DNA from: SVTX01 sp045585895
GTDB taxonomy: Bacteria; Bacillota; Clostridia; Oscillospirales; CAG-272
Length of the DNA stretch: 64,000 nucleotides
Reading direction: 5' to 3'
Assembly: GCA_045585895.1 (NCBI GenBank)
Contig: JAZMZI010000144.1
Location: forward strand, 1-64,000
Both the position numbers and the translations under genes were made by a program. The notes below the pieces were generated by a model that had not been told where the DNA came from, did no database searches, and saw only the letters and a list, made by a program, of their open reading frames with translations. This document shows positions 34,701 through 42,321 of the stretch, in pieces. Within the stretch, counting starts at the first letter, position 1; every line of letters begins with the position of its first letter.

Positions 34701-34915
34701 GAGGAAAGGGAATCATCGATCCTTCTGTAAAGATACTGATAATCGGGTTCAGTCTTCCAATTGTAGAAGATGCCCGTCTCACCCGTCATAAAAATACGGT
34801 CTGCGGCAGTTGCATCCTCAATTTCAAAATCAATTGAATAGCTCTTGCCGGGGCGCAGGCAAATGTCATTGTCTTGCTTACATAAAAGAATTCTTTTATA
34901 ACTCTCAAAATTCAT
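31715..34915 (-). CDS. Uncharacterised 1066-aa multidomain protein, probable glycosidase
   Basis: No family is recognised and no signal peptide is visible. Residues about 1-400 are beta-rich with lectin- or jelly-roll-like text (WRLGISAKAENLKIHEGGYL, YLEGMRYSGKVYFEKPYF). Residues about 430-720 have a barrel-like, aromatic- and acid-rich pattern (SHMRDGRELQGCN, MNVRYSPETYYERGG, TGAELMYSSNEV, YIQSVDEINTEEGLWRMEEY) with several candidate catalytic Glu/Asp. A segment near 800-850 (YKLICAVGYNKALSEDMDKL, then NGGGKLFIG) looks like an amidotransferase-type fold, as in GH42. The end is a beta domain. Position in an operon with sugar-acid enzymes suggests release of the sugar that feeds them. An intact GGAGG site precedes the ATG. 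Confidence 0.65.
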   Translation of the reverse strand: MNFESYKRILLCKQDNDICLRPGKSYSIDFEIEDATAADRIFMTGETGIFYNWKTEPDYQYLYRRIDDSLSSSEANKARFALDMSADNFDFPKIAYHKILWWPRYYGGGSVWRLGISAKAENLKIHEGGYLHLLVELRYVKAGQDKRLVYNEPDLTAVIDIPEGGYDWSDLETALPPVKAPVASVCIYLEGMRYSGKVYFEKPYFCSENGVSILHDFLPFLEDKPEFNWIGVNLSKVEWPSFIVKLNGETIYNGEIFERCHRYSEWEFTIPRGVARNGNNTLEITHTSNYRDAAPYNIHELGVVSVRRDMLLWCPEVVSAGEEFSILLRTEKEKLSFTLEGNDDVTSCGELICEKTGLNVLKFTCDKPQNDVFFRLISESDNVECSISRVVERDDDGVITGTGDMVYINQNKRDFENYIAWYLSNDIGKLLTVRPTYRWCGSRSADSKLWRETADLLNSLGIKVSHMRDGRELQGCNANPTFEDLESQNFLGRQTHELDGAYVYWSRCGKDASNNLNEQMFNDLFVRFFMKDHERMNVRYSPETYYERGGKLEVCRDHTVPRDMKAASDFVVNSLAASRDGSTRHTGPATLFKYFYQAGYSWTGAELMYSSNEVTCAALRSAAKVYGGKTGGHLATQWSTTPHDAAEHSKRYRLALYNTYIQSVDEINTEEGLWRMEEYFAYHNRFSSACLDHLKEQKDFNRYVLTHSRSGSFYTPVAMLNGRYDGWKYFGGKNTHWGRTDIQYGDPENAWDMLDVFYPLSHHGSLYRHPCPKDKPVGFYSGTPMGGVDILPIEAKDFNGYKLICAVGYNKALSEDMDKLESFVNGGGKLFIGLAQLSTTTLRDDIENYQLDYIDHSFARSVAPEISFVEDAFKGKEIRVNVNIPEGATVIKKTDNGNTLIYEFSFGGGTVYVLNTLEYAGNSAIYSATREFVANISEECFAEEKIWAKGDDRVHFSVFEQADGSRHIYFLAIDWFDAAEPTHTATIRAGENNYCIDVRYGTMIKVVANESVAAWFDCEDCDVLEVGENTVRVQGIGQGKLFVARNGEIKTLDVDFSEKSVIVLEV

Positions 34916-34929
34916 AATAAACCTCCGAA

Positions 34930-35886
34930 TTAAAGCTTATTAACTATACTGTGCGGTCTCTCGCCCTTGAGATAACGTACAACGTTGTCTCCGACCTCTT
35001 CGTGAATTGCTACCAAAGCCACGTCAGTATTCCAAGCAACGTGAGGCGTAAGCACCGCGCAAGGGAAAGACGTGAGCTTTTCATCGATAGGATTTCTTTC
35101 GTCCTCAAAAACGTCAAGTCCTACGCCAGCGATAAGTCCCTCTTCAAGAGCCTCGACAAGCTCCTTTTCGTTTATAATCGGTCCGCGGCTCGTGTTTATA
35201 AGTATCGCGGTCTTTTTCATTTTTGAGATCAGGTTTTTACTGAAAAAGTGGCGTGTCTTATCGTTCAGCGGCATATGTATTGAAACGAAATCAGCGGATG
35301 CAAGAAGCTCATCGATCTCCAGTTTTTCAGCACCGAATTCGGCAACGATATCATCAGAGACGAATGGGTCGTAAACCAAAGGCTTCATTGATAAACCGTT
35401 TGTCATTTTGCAAAGTGCTCGTCCGATATTTCCAAAGCCGACAAAACCAATGGTCTTGCCCGATAAACGAATAAACGGAGGCATTCCCGGACCCCATAGT
35501 CCCGCTTTTGCTCTTTCATGCATAGGAACTATCTTTTTAGAGGACGCCAAAATCAAAGCAAGTGCGTGTTCGGCAACGTCCTGAACACCATAGTTGGGAG
35601 CATTGCAAACGTATATGCCCCTCTTCGCTGCCGTTTCAAGATCGACGTTATCATAGCCTATACCATAGCGAATAATAAGCTTGCATTTTTCAAGTGAATT
35701 TATTACTCTTTCGTTTAATTTCGTTGCAGTGAAGAGTACCACTTCAGCGTCGCGTATATCACGAATAACGTCATCCTCGTTTACTGCACTTGAAAAAATA
35801 AGCTCTACGTCCGGAAATCTTCCAAACGCATCGATTTCATATTGATAACTGTTAAGATCTCCGCAGAGTATTACTACTTTCCTCAT
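34930..35886 (-). CDS. D-isomer-specific 2-hydroxyacid dehydrogenase
   Basis: This 318-aa NAD-dependent enzyme interconverts a 2-keto acid and a D-2-hydroxy acid. The catalytic domain contains LIIRYGIGYDNVDLETAAKRG, the NAD fold begins GKTIGFVGFGNIGRALC, and the catalytic Arg/Glu/His region reads INTSRGPIINEKELVEAL, GLDVFEDE and LTPHVAWNT. It resembles phosphoglycerate and hydroxypyruvate dehydrogenases. In this operon, reduction of the keto acid produced by the aldolase, or of tartronate semialdehyde or pyruvate, is plausible. It lies 14 bp upstream of the 1066-aa gene. Confidence 0.85.
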   Translation of the reverse strand: MRKVVILCGDLNSYQYEIDAFGRFPDVELIFSSAVNEDDVIRDIRDAEVVLFTATKLNERVINSLEKCKLIIRYGIGYDNVDLETAAKRGIYVCNAPNYGVQDVAEHALALILASSKKIVPMHERAKAGLWGPGMPPFIRLSGKTIGFVGFGNIGRALCKMTNGLSMKPLVYDPFVSDDIVAEFGAEKLEIDELLASADFVSIHMPLNDKTRHFFSKNLISKMKKTAILINTSRGPIINEKELVEALEEGLIAGVGLDVFEDERNPIDEKLTSFPCAVLTPHVAWNTDVALVAIHEEVGDNVVRYLKGERPHSIVNKL

Positions 35887-35930
35887 TCCCTAAACTTTCC
35901 TTTCTGAATTTGATCTTCAATTTTAAAGTA

Positions 35931-35960
35931 GCGTTTTGCATCATTTTCGATACAAAACGC
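35931..35960 (-). terminator. Possible internal attenuator in the sugar-acid operon
   Basis: GCGTTTTG and CAAAACGC are 14 bases apart in the 90-bp gap between the amidohydrolase and dehydrogenase genes. The following T content on the minus strand is modest, so it could be a weak terminator or an RNA-stabilising hairpin. Confidence 0.35.
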
Positions 35961-35976
35961 CCTATAAATCAGCACT

Positions 35977-36858
35977 TCATTTAAGATAAACTTTTTTGGC
36001 GTTTTCACCCATAACCAGCGTAAGTTCACTATCACTGAAAATGCCGCTTGTACGAACTCGTTCGATCATTTGGGAATAGCTTGTGCGCAAAAGTACACCG
36101 GGCACGTCGGTTCCCCATATCATACGATCGGCACCGATGACTTGCTTTAGAGATTTCAAATAATCCGCTTGACCGATAACGTCAACGTTGGCAAAATCCA
36201 TATAAAAATTATCACCTGTCAATCTCTTTGCCATCGAAAGCCTTTCCTCATTTTGACCGTCGTTGGTGGGGAACAGACTGTGAGCCATAACAAAATTAAC
36301 GTTTCTATACGTCTCTGTCACTTCTTTAAAAGCTTCAAAATCAAAACTTGACATTTTCTTTGTTCCCATATCAAAAGTAACGGTCAAGCCCAGTGCATCT
36401 GCTTTTTTCAATAACTTGCTAAAGGCATCATCATTTATCTTAAGATTTTGATGATACCCCGAAAGTCCCCACTCAGAGGATATTTCAAATTTTAAAGCTT
36501 TAAAATTATATCTCGAAATCAGATTGTCAAAAATTTCATCGGCATAAAGAGCGTAAGGATCGATTGCCCCAACGGCAGTAAGTCTTTCGGGATACTTTGC
36601 GGCGGCTTCCGCCATATAATCGTTGTGAAAGCCGTAATTCCCGCCCTGAAGAAGTATCGCGCGGTCAACTCCACCCTCGTCCATCAATCTGATCAGGGTT
36701 TCGGCATGAAATCCTGTATCTCCGTATTCGGCAGGGAAGAATTGCTCAACCTTGCCAGTTGCCCATATTCCCTTGCCGCCGCCAAGCGGACGAAACTCTC
36801 CCTTCGCGCCATAGCCCTTAAGTACTTCGTATATGTGCGCGTGCGCGTCGATAATCAT
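35977..36858 (-). CDS. Amidohydrolase-family protein, probable sugar-lactonase
   Basis: This 293-aa TIM-barrel metal hydrolase of the amidohydrolase-2 type starts with the metal motif MIIDAHAHIYE and continues with FVMAHSLFP and MIWGTDVPG, which supply the later His and Asp ligands. Relatives hydrolyse sugar lactones (L-rhamnono- and L-fucono-lactonases) or decarboxylate aromatic acids. Beside an HpcH/HpaI aldolase, lactone opening in sugar-acid catabolism is the best guess. It begins 2 bp after the aldolase stop, so the pair is co-translated. Confidence 0.8.
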   Translation of the reverse strand: MIIDAHAHIYEVLKGYGAKGEFRPLGGGKGIWATGKVEQFFPAEYGDTGFHAETLIRLMDEGGVDRAILLQGGNYGFHNDYMAEAAAKYPERLTAVGAIDPYALYADEIFDNLISRYNFKALKFEISSEWGLSGYHQNLKINDDAFSKLLKKADALGLTVTFDMGTKKMSSFDFEAFKEVTETYRNVNFVMAHSLFPTNDGQNEERLSMAKRLTGDNFYMDFANVDVIGQADYLKSLKQVIGADRMIWGTDVPGVLLRTSYSQMIERVRTSGIFSDSELTLVMGENAKKVYLK

Positions 36859-36860
36859 AA

Positions 36861-37631
36861 TTAAAGTTCCTCAATGAGACCTTTAACTCTTTTTACCTCA
36901 TTGGTAAGCATTCCAAATTCGGTGTTGACCCAGAATATGTTCATTCCTTCGTCGTACCACTTTTTCATAGCGGCATCGGTTGTCATAAAGATACCGCAGC
37001 TCTTGCCGTGAGCGTTGCTTACCTTTATGCACTTGCGAATATAGTTGTCGTATGTATCGTCGGGCTTGGGACAATCAAACGATGGATATCCCATAGAGGA
37101 CTCCAGATCGTTGGGACCAACGATTATGCCAGCAACCTGATCTCCGTATTTAGTAAGCATTTCGTCAAGAAGATCAATACCTTGAGGTGATTCCATCTGA
37201 AGGAAAAGAAGTCTGTTTCTGTTGAATGCGGCAATATCCTCACCGGGGCGCAGGCAGGCACGTCCACCAACACCTTTTTTGCCGAGAGGGGGCATACGCA
37301 AGGAACGAATTGCCGTCTCTACCTGCTCCATAGTCTCGGTGCGGGGAATAAGCACGCCGTCAGCACCCATATCGATACACTTGGAAATGCAGTGATATTC
37401 GCAATCCTGAACTCTTACGATAAGGGGAATATCAACGTATCTGCAAGCCTGTGCTACGTCACCGATATTCTCGGGGCAAAAGGCTCCGTGCTCGCAGCAC
37501 ATGAGAATATAGTCCATTCCGCAGCTTTTATACATCTCGGGAAGTCTCGTATTGTTCCATTCAAAAAGCATAGTAGAAAATATTTTTTCTCTTTTTGCCA
37601 TTTTTTCCTTTAATCTGTCTACGCCGTTCAT
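36861..37631 (-). CDS. HpcH/HpaI-family aldolase
   Basis: This metal-dependent class II aldolase, about 256 aa, splits 2-keto-3-deoxy sugar acids into pyruvate and an aldehyde. Family text includes YILMCCEHGAFCPENI, DGVLIPRTETMEQVE and a metal-site Glu/Asp pair in FLQMESPQGIDL and GIIVGPNDLESSMG. The canonical pattern is varied in places, so the exact substrate is open. I prefer the ATG giving MNGVDRLKEKM because GAGGA lies 6 bases upstream. It is the first gene of the operon, divergent from an AraC regulator. Confidence 0.85.
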   Translation of the reverse strand: MNGVDRLKEKMAKREKIFSTMLFEWNNTRLPEMYKSCGMDYILMCCEHGAFCPENIGDVAQACRYVDIPLIVRVQDCEYHCISKCIDMGADGVLIPRTETMEQVETAIRSLRMPPLGKKGVGGRACLRPGEDIAAFNRNRLLFLQMESPQGIDLLDEMLTKYGDQVAGIIVGPNDLESSMGYPSFDCPKPDDTYDNYIRKCIKVSNAHGKSCGIFMTTDAAMKKWYDEGMNIFWVNTEFGMLTNEVKRVKGLIEEL

Positions 37632-37693
37632 TTTTGTCCTCATTTTCTAGAATTATATAAAATTTGCAGTAAAATCAAAAATCTATTGATTTT

Positions 37694-37723
37694 TTGCATA
37701 ATATGTGATAAAGTTAATATAAT
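37694..37723 (+). promoter_or_regulatory. Promoter of the AraC regulator at 37824
   Basis: TTGCAT and TATAAT are separated by 18 bp. The leader before the ATG would be about 95 nt. A TATAAT on the opposite strand (37652-37657) is a likely -10 for the divergent sugar-acid operon. Confidence 0.5.
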
Positions 37724-37823
37724 ACCACATTTTAATTATACACAAAATAATACTGTTTTTTTAATAGCATATAATACACAAAAGCTGAATTATATTACGA
37801 AATGTATTTATTTAAGAGGATTT

Positions 37824-38684
37824 ATGTCAAGTTTAATAAATGTTGAAAAGCTTTATACGGTGAATTTTTTTGACCTCTCGCCATCCTTTAACACTTCTGT
37901 TCATAATCATAGTGATTGGGAATTCCTATATGTAGACAGCGGAGGATTTGATTGCGTAATAGAAGGCGAAAGCAGATTCATAAGGCAGGGCGAAGTGCTG
38001 TTTCATCAACCCCACGAAAAACATCGCACAGTATGTAACGGAAAGAATGCAGCCTCTATTTTTAATATGCACTTCATAACTTATTCACCTTCCATGGAAT
38101 ATTTTAAAGGTAAAGTTATTACGGTTACTCCAACCGCTCTGGATACTTTGAAAAAGCTTATTAACGAATGTAGTGCTACGTATCGAGTTTCGGAACATCC
38201 AATGGAGTTGAGCAACACACCACCTTTGGGAGGAGAGCAAATGACTATTCTTCTCCTTGAAGAATTTTTGATTTTGCTGATGCGCGATTCGGAAAACGGT
38301 ACGACTAATGCAAAAACGCCTGTTAATCAAACGTGCTCCGTGTCGCAAATAGAGGAAATATGCGAGTATCTCAAAGCTAACGTTTACTGGAAGATCACTC
38401 TAAACGATCTTGTTGAAAGGTTTCATTTCAGCAAAAGCTTTCTTTGTGAGCAATTCAAGATCAATAAAGGGAATTCCCCTATAAACTATTTTCTTGAGCT
38501 TAAAATTACCGAGGCTAAAAGATTATTGCGCGAGGATGATGTCACCATAACCGAAATAGCCGAAAAACTTAGCTTTGAAAGTCCCGAATATTTTTCAAGA
38601 TATTTTAAAAAATGTGTTGGACGTTCTCCCCGAGACTACAGAAAAATGCTGATAAACGATGCAAGCTTACGCAAAATAAAATAA
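37824..38684 (+). CDS. AraC-family transcriptional regulator
   Basis: This 286-aa protein has an N-terminal cupin sensor (about residues 15-100, with HNHSDWEFLYVDSG and VLFHQPHEKHRTV) and two C-terminal helix-turn-helix motifs (ITLNDLVERFHFSKSFLCEQF and ITEIAEKLSFESPEYFSRYF). I use the ATG at 37824 because AAGAGGA precedes it by 4 bases and the cupin starts normally. The longer open frame adds 46 residues of promoter-region sequence. Divergent position makes it the probable regulator of the sugar-acid operon, with a sugar or sugar acid as ligand. Confidence 0.88.
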   Translation: MSSLINVEKLYTVNFFDLSPSFNTSVHNHSDWEFLYVDSGGFDCVIEGESRFIRQGEVLFHQPHEKHRTVCNGKNAASIFNMHFITYSPSMEYFKGKVITVTPTALDTLKKLINECSATYRVSEHPMELSNTPPLGGEQMTILLLEEFLILLMRDSENGTTNAKTPVNQTCSVSQIEEICEYLKANVYWKITLNDLVERFHFSKSFLCEQFKINKGNSPINYFLELKITEAKRLLREDDVTITEIAEKLSFESPEYFSRYFKKCVGRSPRDYRKMLINDASLRKIK

Positions 38685-38754
38685 GAAAACGTGCAATATA
38701 GTGTGTTTTTAAGGTAAATTTTATCGATTATTCAACTAATTTTATGAATATATC

Positions 38755-38784
38755 ATGGAAAACACCTATAGTTTTTGTTATAAT
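38755..38784 (+). promoter_or_regulatory. Promoter of the DegT/Gfo pair
   Basis: TGGAAA and TATAAT with 18 bp spacing, 56 bases before the ATG. The 156-bp gap after the AraC gene shows nothing else. Confidence 0.5.
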
Positions 38785-38840
38785 TATTATGACGGTAGCC
38801 AAACTGCCGAGAATGAATAATTTTTTGGAGGTAAAATATT

Positions 38841-40151
38841 ATGGGAAAACAAACGACTGATTTCAGATATAACACGGGTGCCACAAAAGTGCCGTGGGCA
38901 GCGGTCGGCGAAAACTATAACGTTCACGATCTTATGGAGATTATCCGCTTCCTTATGCAGGGTCAGGGCAAGGAATACGAGGATGCGCTTGAAGCAGTAT
39001 GGACTCAGGTCAAGAAGCTCGACGCTCTTGCGACCCCTCCCGGAAAGCTCTCTCTCGGAAGCAAGGTAGAAGCAGCGGAGGCGGCTTGCAACGAATATCT
39101 TAAGACAGAATCCTCCACATTCGTAACTAACGCGACCGCAGGCTTTGAAATTGCTTATAAGTATGCAAATCTCAAGCCGGGCGACGAAGTAATCGTGCCC
39201 GCTATAACATTTGTTGCAACTATGGCATATCCTCTTGCGATCGGATGTAAGCTCGTATTTGCAGACGTAGATCCCAGAACCATCAATATGGATCCCGCAG
39301 ACGTAGAGAGAAAGATCACACCCAAGACCAAGATGATCGTTCCCGTACATATCGGTGGTTATCCCGTTGACCTTGATCCCATCCTTGAAATTGCAAAGAA
39401 GCACGATATCGTCGTCCTTGAGGACGCGGCTCACGCTTTCGGCGCTATGTATAAGGGAAGAATGGTGGGTACGATCGGTGACTTCGGTGCATTCTCAATG
39501 CATGAGGTCAAGAACATCACATCCTTCGGCGAGGGCGGTATACTTTGCACCTCCATTCCCGAATACACTCCCCACATGAAGAGAGCGCGATTCCTCGGAC
39601 TTGATTTCACTTGCCCCATCAAGGATTGGCTCTATAATATCACTCCAATCCCCGGAAAGGAAGCTCCCTTCGTTCCCGGAAATTCTTCTACCACTGAGAT
39701 TCAGGGACTTGGACTTACCCTTCAGGTTCAGAGAAATGAGGAAATAATTGCGATCCGTCGCAAAGCTGCAACATACCTCACCAACAGATTTGCAGAGAAC
39801 GACGCTATTATTCCTCAGCTTCTCGACAGCGACGAGATCAAGCCCACTTATCACCTCTATCTGCTCCAGATCGACCCCGCAAAGGCAGGCGCAGACATTC
39901 AGGTGCTTAAGAAGAAGCTTGAAAAGAAGGGTGTTACTCAGATCGCTCACTTTGGTCCTCTCTACCGCTTCAAGATCGTTCAGGATATGGGATACGACTC
40001 CGACGAGATCGCAAAGACCTGTCCTAACTGTGAGGAAGTATTCTATAAGAGATTTACTCACCTTCCTCTCTATGGCCTCTCCGTCGAGCAGCTTGAATAT
40101 ATGGCTGACGCAGTTCTTGAGTCTGTTGCGGAAATGCAGAGAGGCGAATAA
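38841..40151 (+). CDS. DegT/DnrJ/EryC1/StrS-family aminotransferase
   Basis: This 436-aa PLP enzyme typically aminates a keto-sugar or keto-inositol. The PLP Lys is K224 (SMHEVKNITSFGEGG), the cofactor-stacking region is NATAGFEIA, and VLEDAAHAFGA supplies the pyridine-N Asp. A C-terminal CPNCEEVFYKRF segment with CxxC is an extra. It is followed 12 bp later by a Gfo/Idh dehydrogenase, the usual partner that makes the keto-sugar, so together they could convert a sugar hydroxyl to an amine, or the reverse. No glycosyltransferase or nucleotide-sugar genes adjoin. Confidence 0.88.
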   Translation: MGKQTTDFRYNTGATKVPWAAVGENYNVHDLMEIIRFLMQGQGKEYEDALEAVWTQVKKLDALATPPGKLSLGSKVEAAEAACNEYLKTESSTFVTNATAGFEIAYKYANLKPGDEVIVPAITFVATMAYPLAIGCKLVFADVDPRTINMDPADVERKITPKTKMIVPVHIGGYPVDLDPILEIAKKHDIVVLEDAAHAFGAMYKGRMVGTIGDFGAFSMHEVKNITSFGEGGILCTSIPEYTPHMKRARFLGLDFTCPIKDWLYNITPIPGKEAPFVPGNSSTTEIQGLGLTLQVQRNEEIIAIRRKAATYLTNRFAENDAIIPQLLDSDEIKPTYHLYLLQIDPAKAGADIQVLKKKLEKKGVTQIAHFGPLYRFKIVQDMGYDSDEIAKTCPNCEEVFYKRFTHLPLYGLSVEQLEYMADAVLESVAEMQRGE

Positions 40152-40163
40152 TAGGGTGACGGC

Positions 40164-41204
40164 ATGAGAAAGATCAAATGGGGCGTTATCGCCTGCGGTG
40201 GTATCGCTGATAGAAGAACTCTCCCCGGAATGATGCTCTCCGAGACCGCAGAGCTTATCGCGGTTATGGACGTAAACGCCGATTTTGCCGAAAAGTGCAG
40301 AGAAAAATACGGTGCTAAGTACGCCTTTACCAATTATGAGGAGCTTCTCGCACTTGACGAGATAGAGGCGGTATACATCGCTTCTCCCGTCTTTTGTCAC
40401 AAAGAACAGGCTTTAGCCGCCGCAAAATCAGGGAAGCATATTCTCCTTGAAAAGCCTATGGGACTTACGGTGGCCGACAGCGAGGAGATCATCGCAGCTT
40501 GCGATGCCGCCGGTGTTAAGCTCGGCGTTGGCTTTATGATGCGCTTCCACGCATATCATCAGGCTATAAAAAAGGTTATTGCGGACGGCGTAATAGGTGA
40601 TATCGTTTCTATGAGAGCACAGTTTACCTGCTGGTATCCCGAAATAGAGAATTGCTGGAGACAGGATAAGACTCTTTCGGGAGGCGGCGCGCTTATGGAT
40701 ATGGGAATCCATTGTATCGATCTTCTTCAGTATCTTTCGGGGCTTGAAGCGGTCGAGTGCGTAGGATTTGCTCAGCACCAGACCTTTAACTATACCGCAG
40801 ACGACTCCGCAAGCGTTCTTATGAAGATGAACAACGGCGCATTGGCTTACGTTGACGCTAACTTCAACATTCCAGATGCGGCGGCAAAATGTCCACTTGA
40901 ATTCTACGGAACAAAGGGAAGCATCGTTGCTATTGGCACACTTTCGCAGGTTGAGGGCGGCACAGTCGAGATACTTGCTTGCCCCGAAGCTAAAGGATAC
41001 GATGCCCAACAGGACCGCTCTCTTGTTGAGCCTGTGAGTCTTAAAGTTGAGTTCGGTAATATGTATACTAAGGAGCTTGATGCCTTCGCTAATGCGGTAA
41101 TAAATGGTCAAGAACCACCTGTGAATGGTAAAAATACCATTGCGGTACAAAAGATCATCGAATCAGTTTATAAATCTGGCGGTAATTGCACAAAGATAGT
41201 ATAA
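40164..41204 (+). CDS. Gfo/Idh/MocA-family oxidoreductase paired with DegT
   Basis: This 346-aa NAD(P)-dependent dehydrogenase has WGVIACGGIADRRTLPGM as its nucleotide fold, the catalytic HILLEKPMGLTV, and GGALMDMGIHCIDLLQYL. It likely oxidises a sugar or cyclitol hydroxyl to the ketone used by the adjacent aminotransferase. A predicted terminator follows within 10 bases, so the operon is just these two genes. Confidence 0.86.
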   Translation: MRKIKWGVIACGGIADRRTLPGMMLSETAELIAVMDVNADFAEKCREKYGAKYAFTNYEELLALDEIEAVYIASPVFCHKEQALAAAKSGKHILLEKPMGLTVADSEEIIAACDAAGVKLGVGFMMRFHAYHQAIKKVIADGVIGDIVSMRAQFTCWYPEIENCWRQDKTLSGGGALMDMGIHCIDLLQYLSGLEAVECVGFAQHQTFNYTADDSASVLMKMNNGALAYVDANFNIPDAAAKCPLEFYGTKGSIVAIGTLSQVEGGTVEILACPEAKGYDAQQDRSLVEPVSLKVEFGNMYTKELDAFANAVINGQEPPVNGKNTIAVQKIIESVYKSGGNCTKIV

Positions 41205-41211
41205 AATCGCT

Positions 41212-41246
41212 AAAAACCCTTTTCGCTGAATGCGAAAAGGGTTTTT
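41212..41246. terminator. Bidirectional terminator between convergent genes
   Basis: A perfect 15-bp stem (aaaaacccttttcgc and complement) with a TGAAT loop serves the DegT/Gfo pair and the convergent AraC gene. Confidence 0.92.
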
Positions 41247-41252
41247 ACATAT

Positions 41253-42179
41253 TTATTGTTTTTTTCTGAACGCCCCGGGAGTAATTCCGTATTTTTTCTT
41301 AAAGAGCCTTTGAAAATGCTCAACGCTGCTGTAGCCGACCTTTCGGGCGATCTCATCAACGGTCAGATCAGTATTTTTAAGGAAAAAGCAAGCGTGGCTG
41401 AGCTTCATATCAATAAGAGTCTGGTTAAAGCTTTTTCCCGTACTTTGCAGAAACAGTCTGCAAATATGCGTTTTGGAGTAAAAGAATTTTTGGGATAATT
41501 CATCGAGCGTTACGGTGGCGTATTTCTCGGACATATATATGAGAAAATTGATCATCTTATAAGAGCTGGCGCCTCTGCCGTCAGAAAGTCGGCAAAAGTC
41601 GTTTCCTTGTCCCAAAACACATAAATATTCTATAATGGCCGCCTCTTGTAGAAGGTAAACCCAAGGAGAATCATTTACGTTTGAAAGATTTGCTATCTTG
41701 TCAGCGTATATAAGCGAAGTGCTGTTTTCGGCGTAAGGACATATCAGATATTTGTAGTAATCCTCGTGAGGAGCTCTTTCGAGAAAAGAAAACAAAGGAG
41801 TGTGAGTAGGTTTTATGCATTCAAACTTTTTGTATAACCAATCTTTTTCAATCAGAAAATTGTAGACCTTACAACCGTTATCGGCGTATAACGTATGAAA
41901 GACTCCTGGATGTATGAAAATCATATCACCCTTTTTCATCATAATATTTTCGTCCTCGACGAGATTGATGCAGCTACCGTCGTAAACGTAATTGATTTCA
42001 AAAAATTCGTGCGTATGATATTCGCTGATGTGATTTGATTGATGTGTTCTTACGGATACTTTTTGATTGATAACGTCGCAGAAAAGGGACATCTTCAAGA
42101 CGATATCCTTGCTGTTATTTTTCTTGATCTGTAATCGTTCAAGTATTAAATCGATTTTATTGTTGCTCGTTTTCAACAT
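41253..42179 (-). CDS. AraC-family transcriptional regulator
   Basis: This 308-aa protein has a cupin sensor (HQSNHISEYHTHEFFEINYV, IHPGVFHTLYADNG) and a C-terminal AraC DNA-binding domain (ATVTLDELSQKFFYSKTHIC and LTVDEIARKVGYSSVEHFQR). A strong promoter (42194-42222) drives it divergently from glgB. Its target could be glgB or the DegT/Gfo pair. Position does not decide. Confidence 0.87.
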   Translation of the reverse strand: MLKTSNNKIDLILERLQIKKNNSKDIVLKMSLFCDVINQKVSVRTHQSNHISEYHTHEFFEINYVYDGSCINLVEDENIMMKKGDMIFIHPGVFHTLYADNGCKVYNFLIEKDWLYKKFECIKPTHTPLFSFLERAPHEDYYKYLICPYAENSTSLIYADKIANLSNVNDSPWVYLLQEAAIIEYLCVLGQGNDFCRLSDGRGASSYKMINFLIYMSEKYATVTLDELSQKFFYSKTHICRLFLQSTGKSFNQTLIDMKLSHACFFLKNTDLTVDEIARKVGYSSVEHFQRLFKKKYGITPGAFRKKQ

Positions 42180-42193
42180 TCATCACCCATAAT

Positions 42194-42222
42194 ATTATAC
42201 ATTATATGTTGATAAAAGTCAA
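42194..42222 (-). promoter_or_regulatory. Promoter of the AraC gene at 42179
   Basis: TTGACT and TATAAT separated by 17 bp on the minus strand, immediately upstream of the gene. Confidence 0.7.
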
Positions 42223-42259
42223 TATACTTTTTTCAACATTTTATATTTTAACTTTTCTA

Positions 42260-42288
42260 TTGAAAATTTAATAAATCGGTGGTATAAT
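42260..42288 (+). promoter_or_regulatory. Promoter of glgB
   Basis: TTGAAA and TATAAT separated by 17 bp, 34 bases before the ATG and back to back with the AraC promoter. Confidence 0.7.
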
Positions 42289-42321
42289 ATAACTATAGTT
42301 CAATTTGAAAGGATAAACGTT

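Noticed and set aside
37686..37823. A 46-residue N-terminal extension of the AraC regulator.
   Set aside because: It runs through the promoter, lacks a ribosome site and has no family match. The ATG at 37824 has AAGAGGA.
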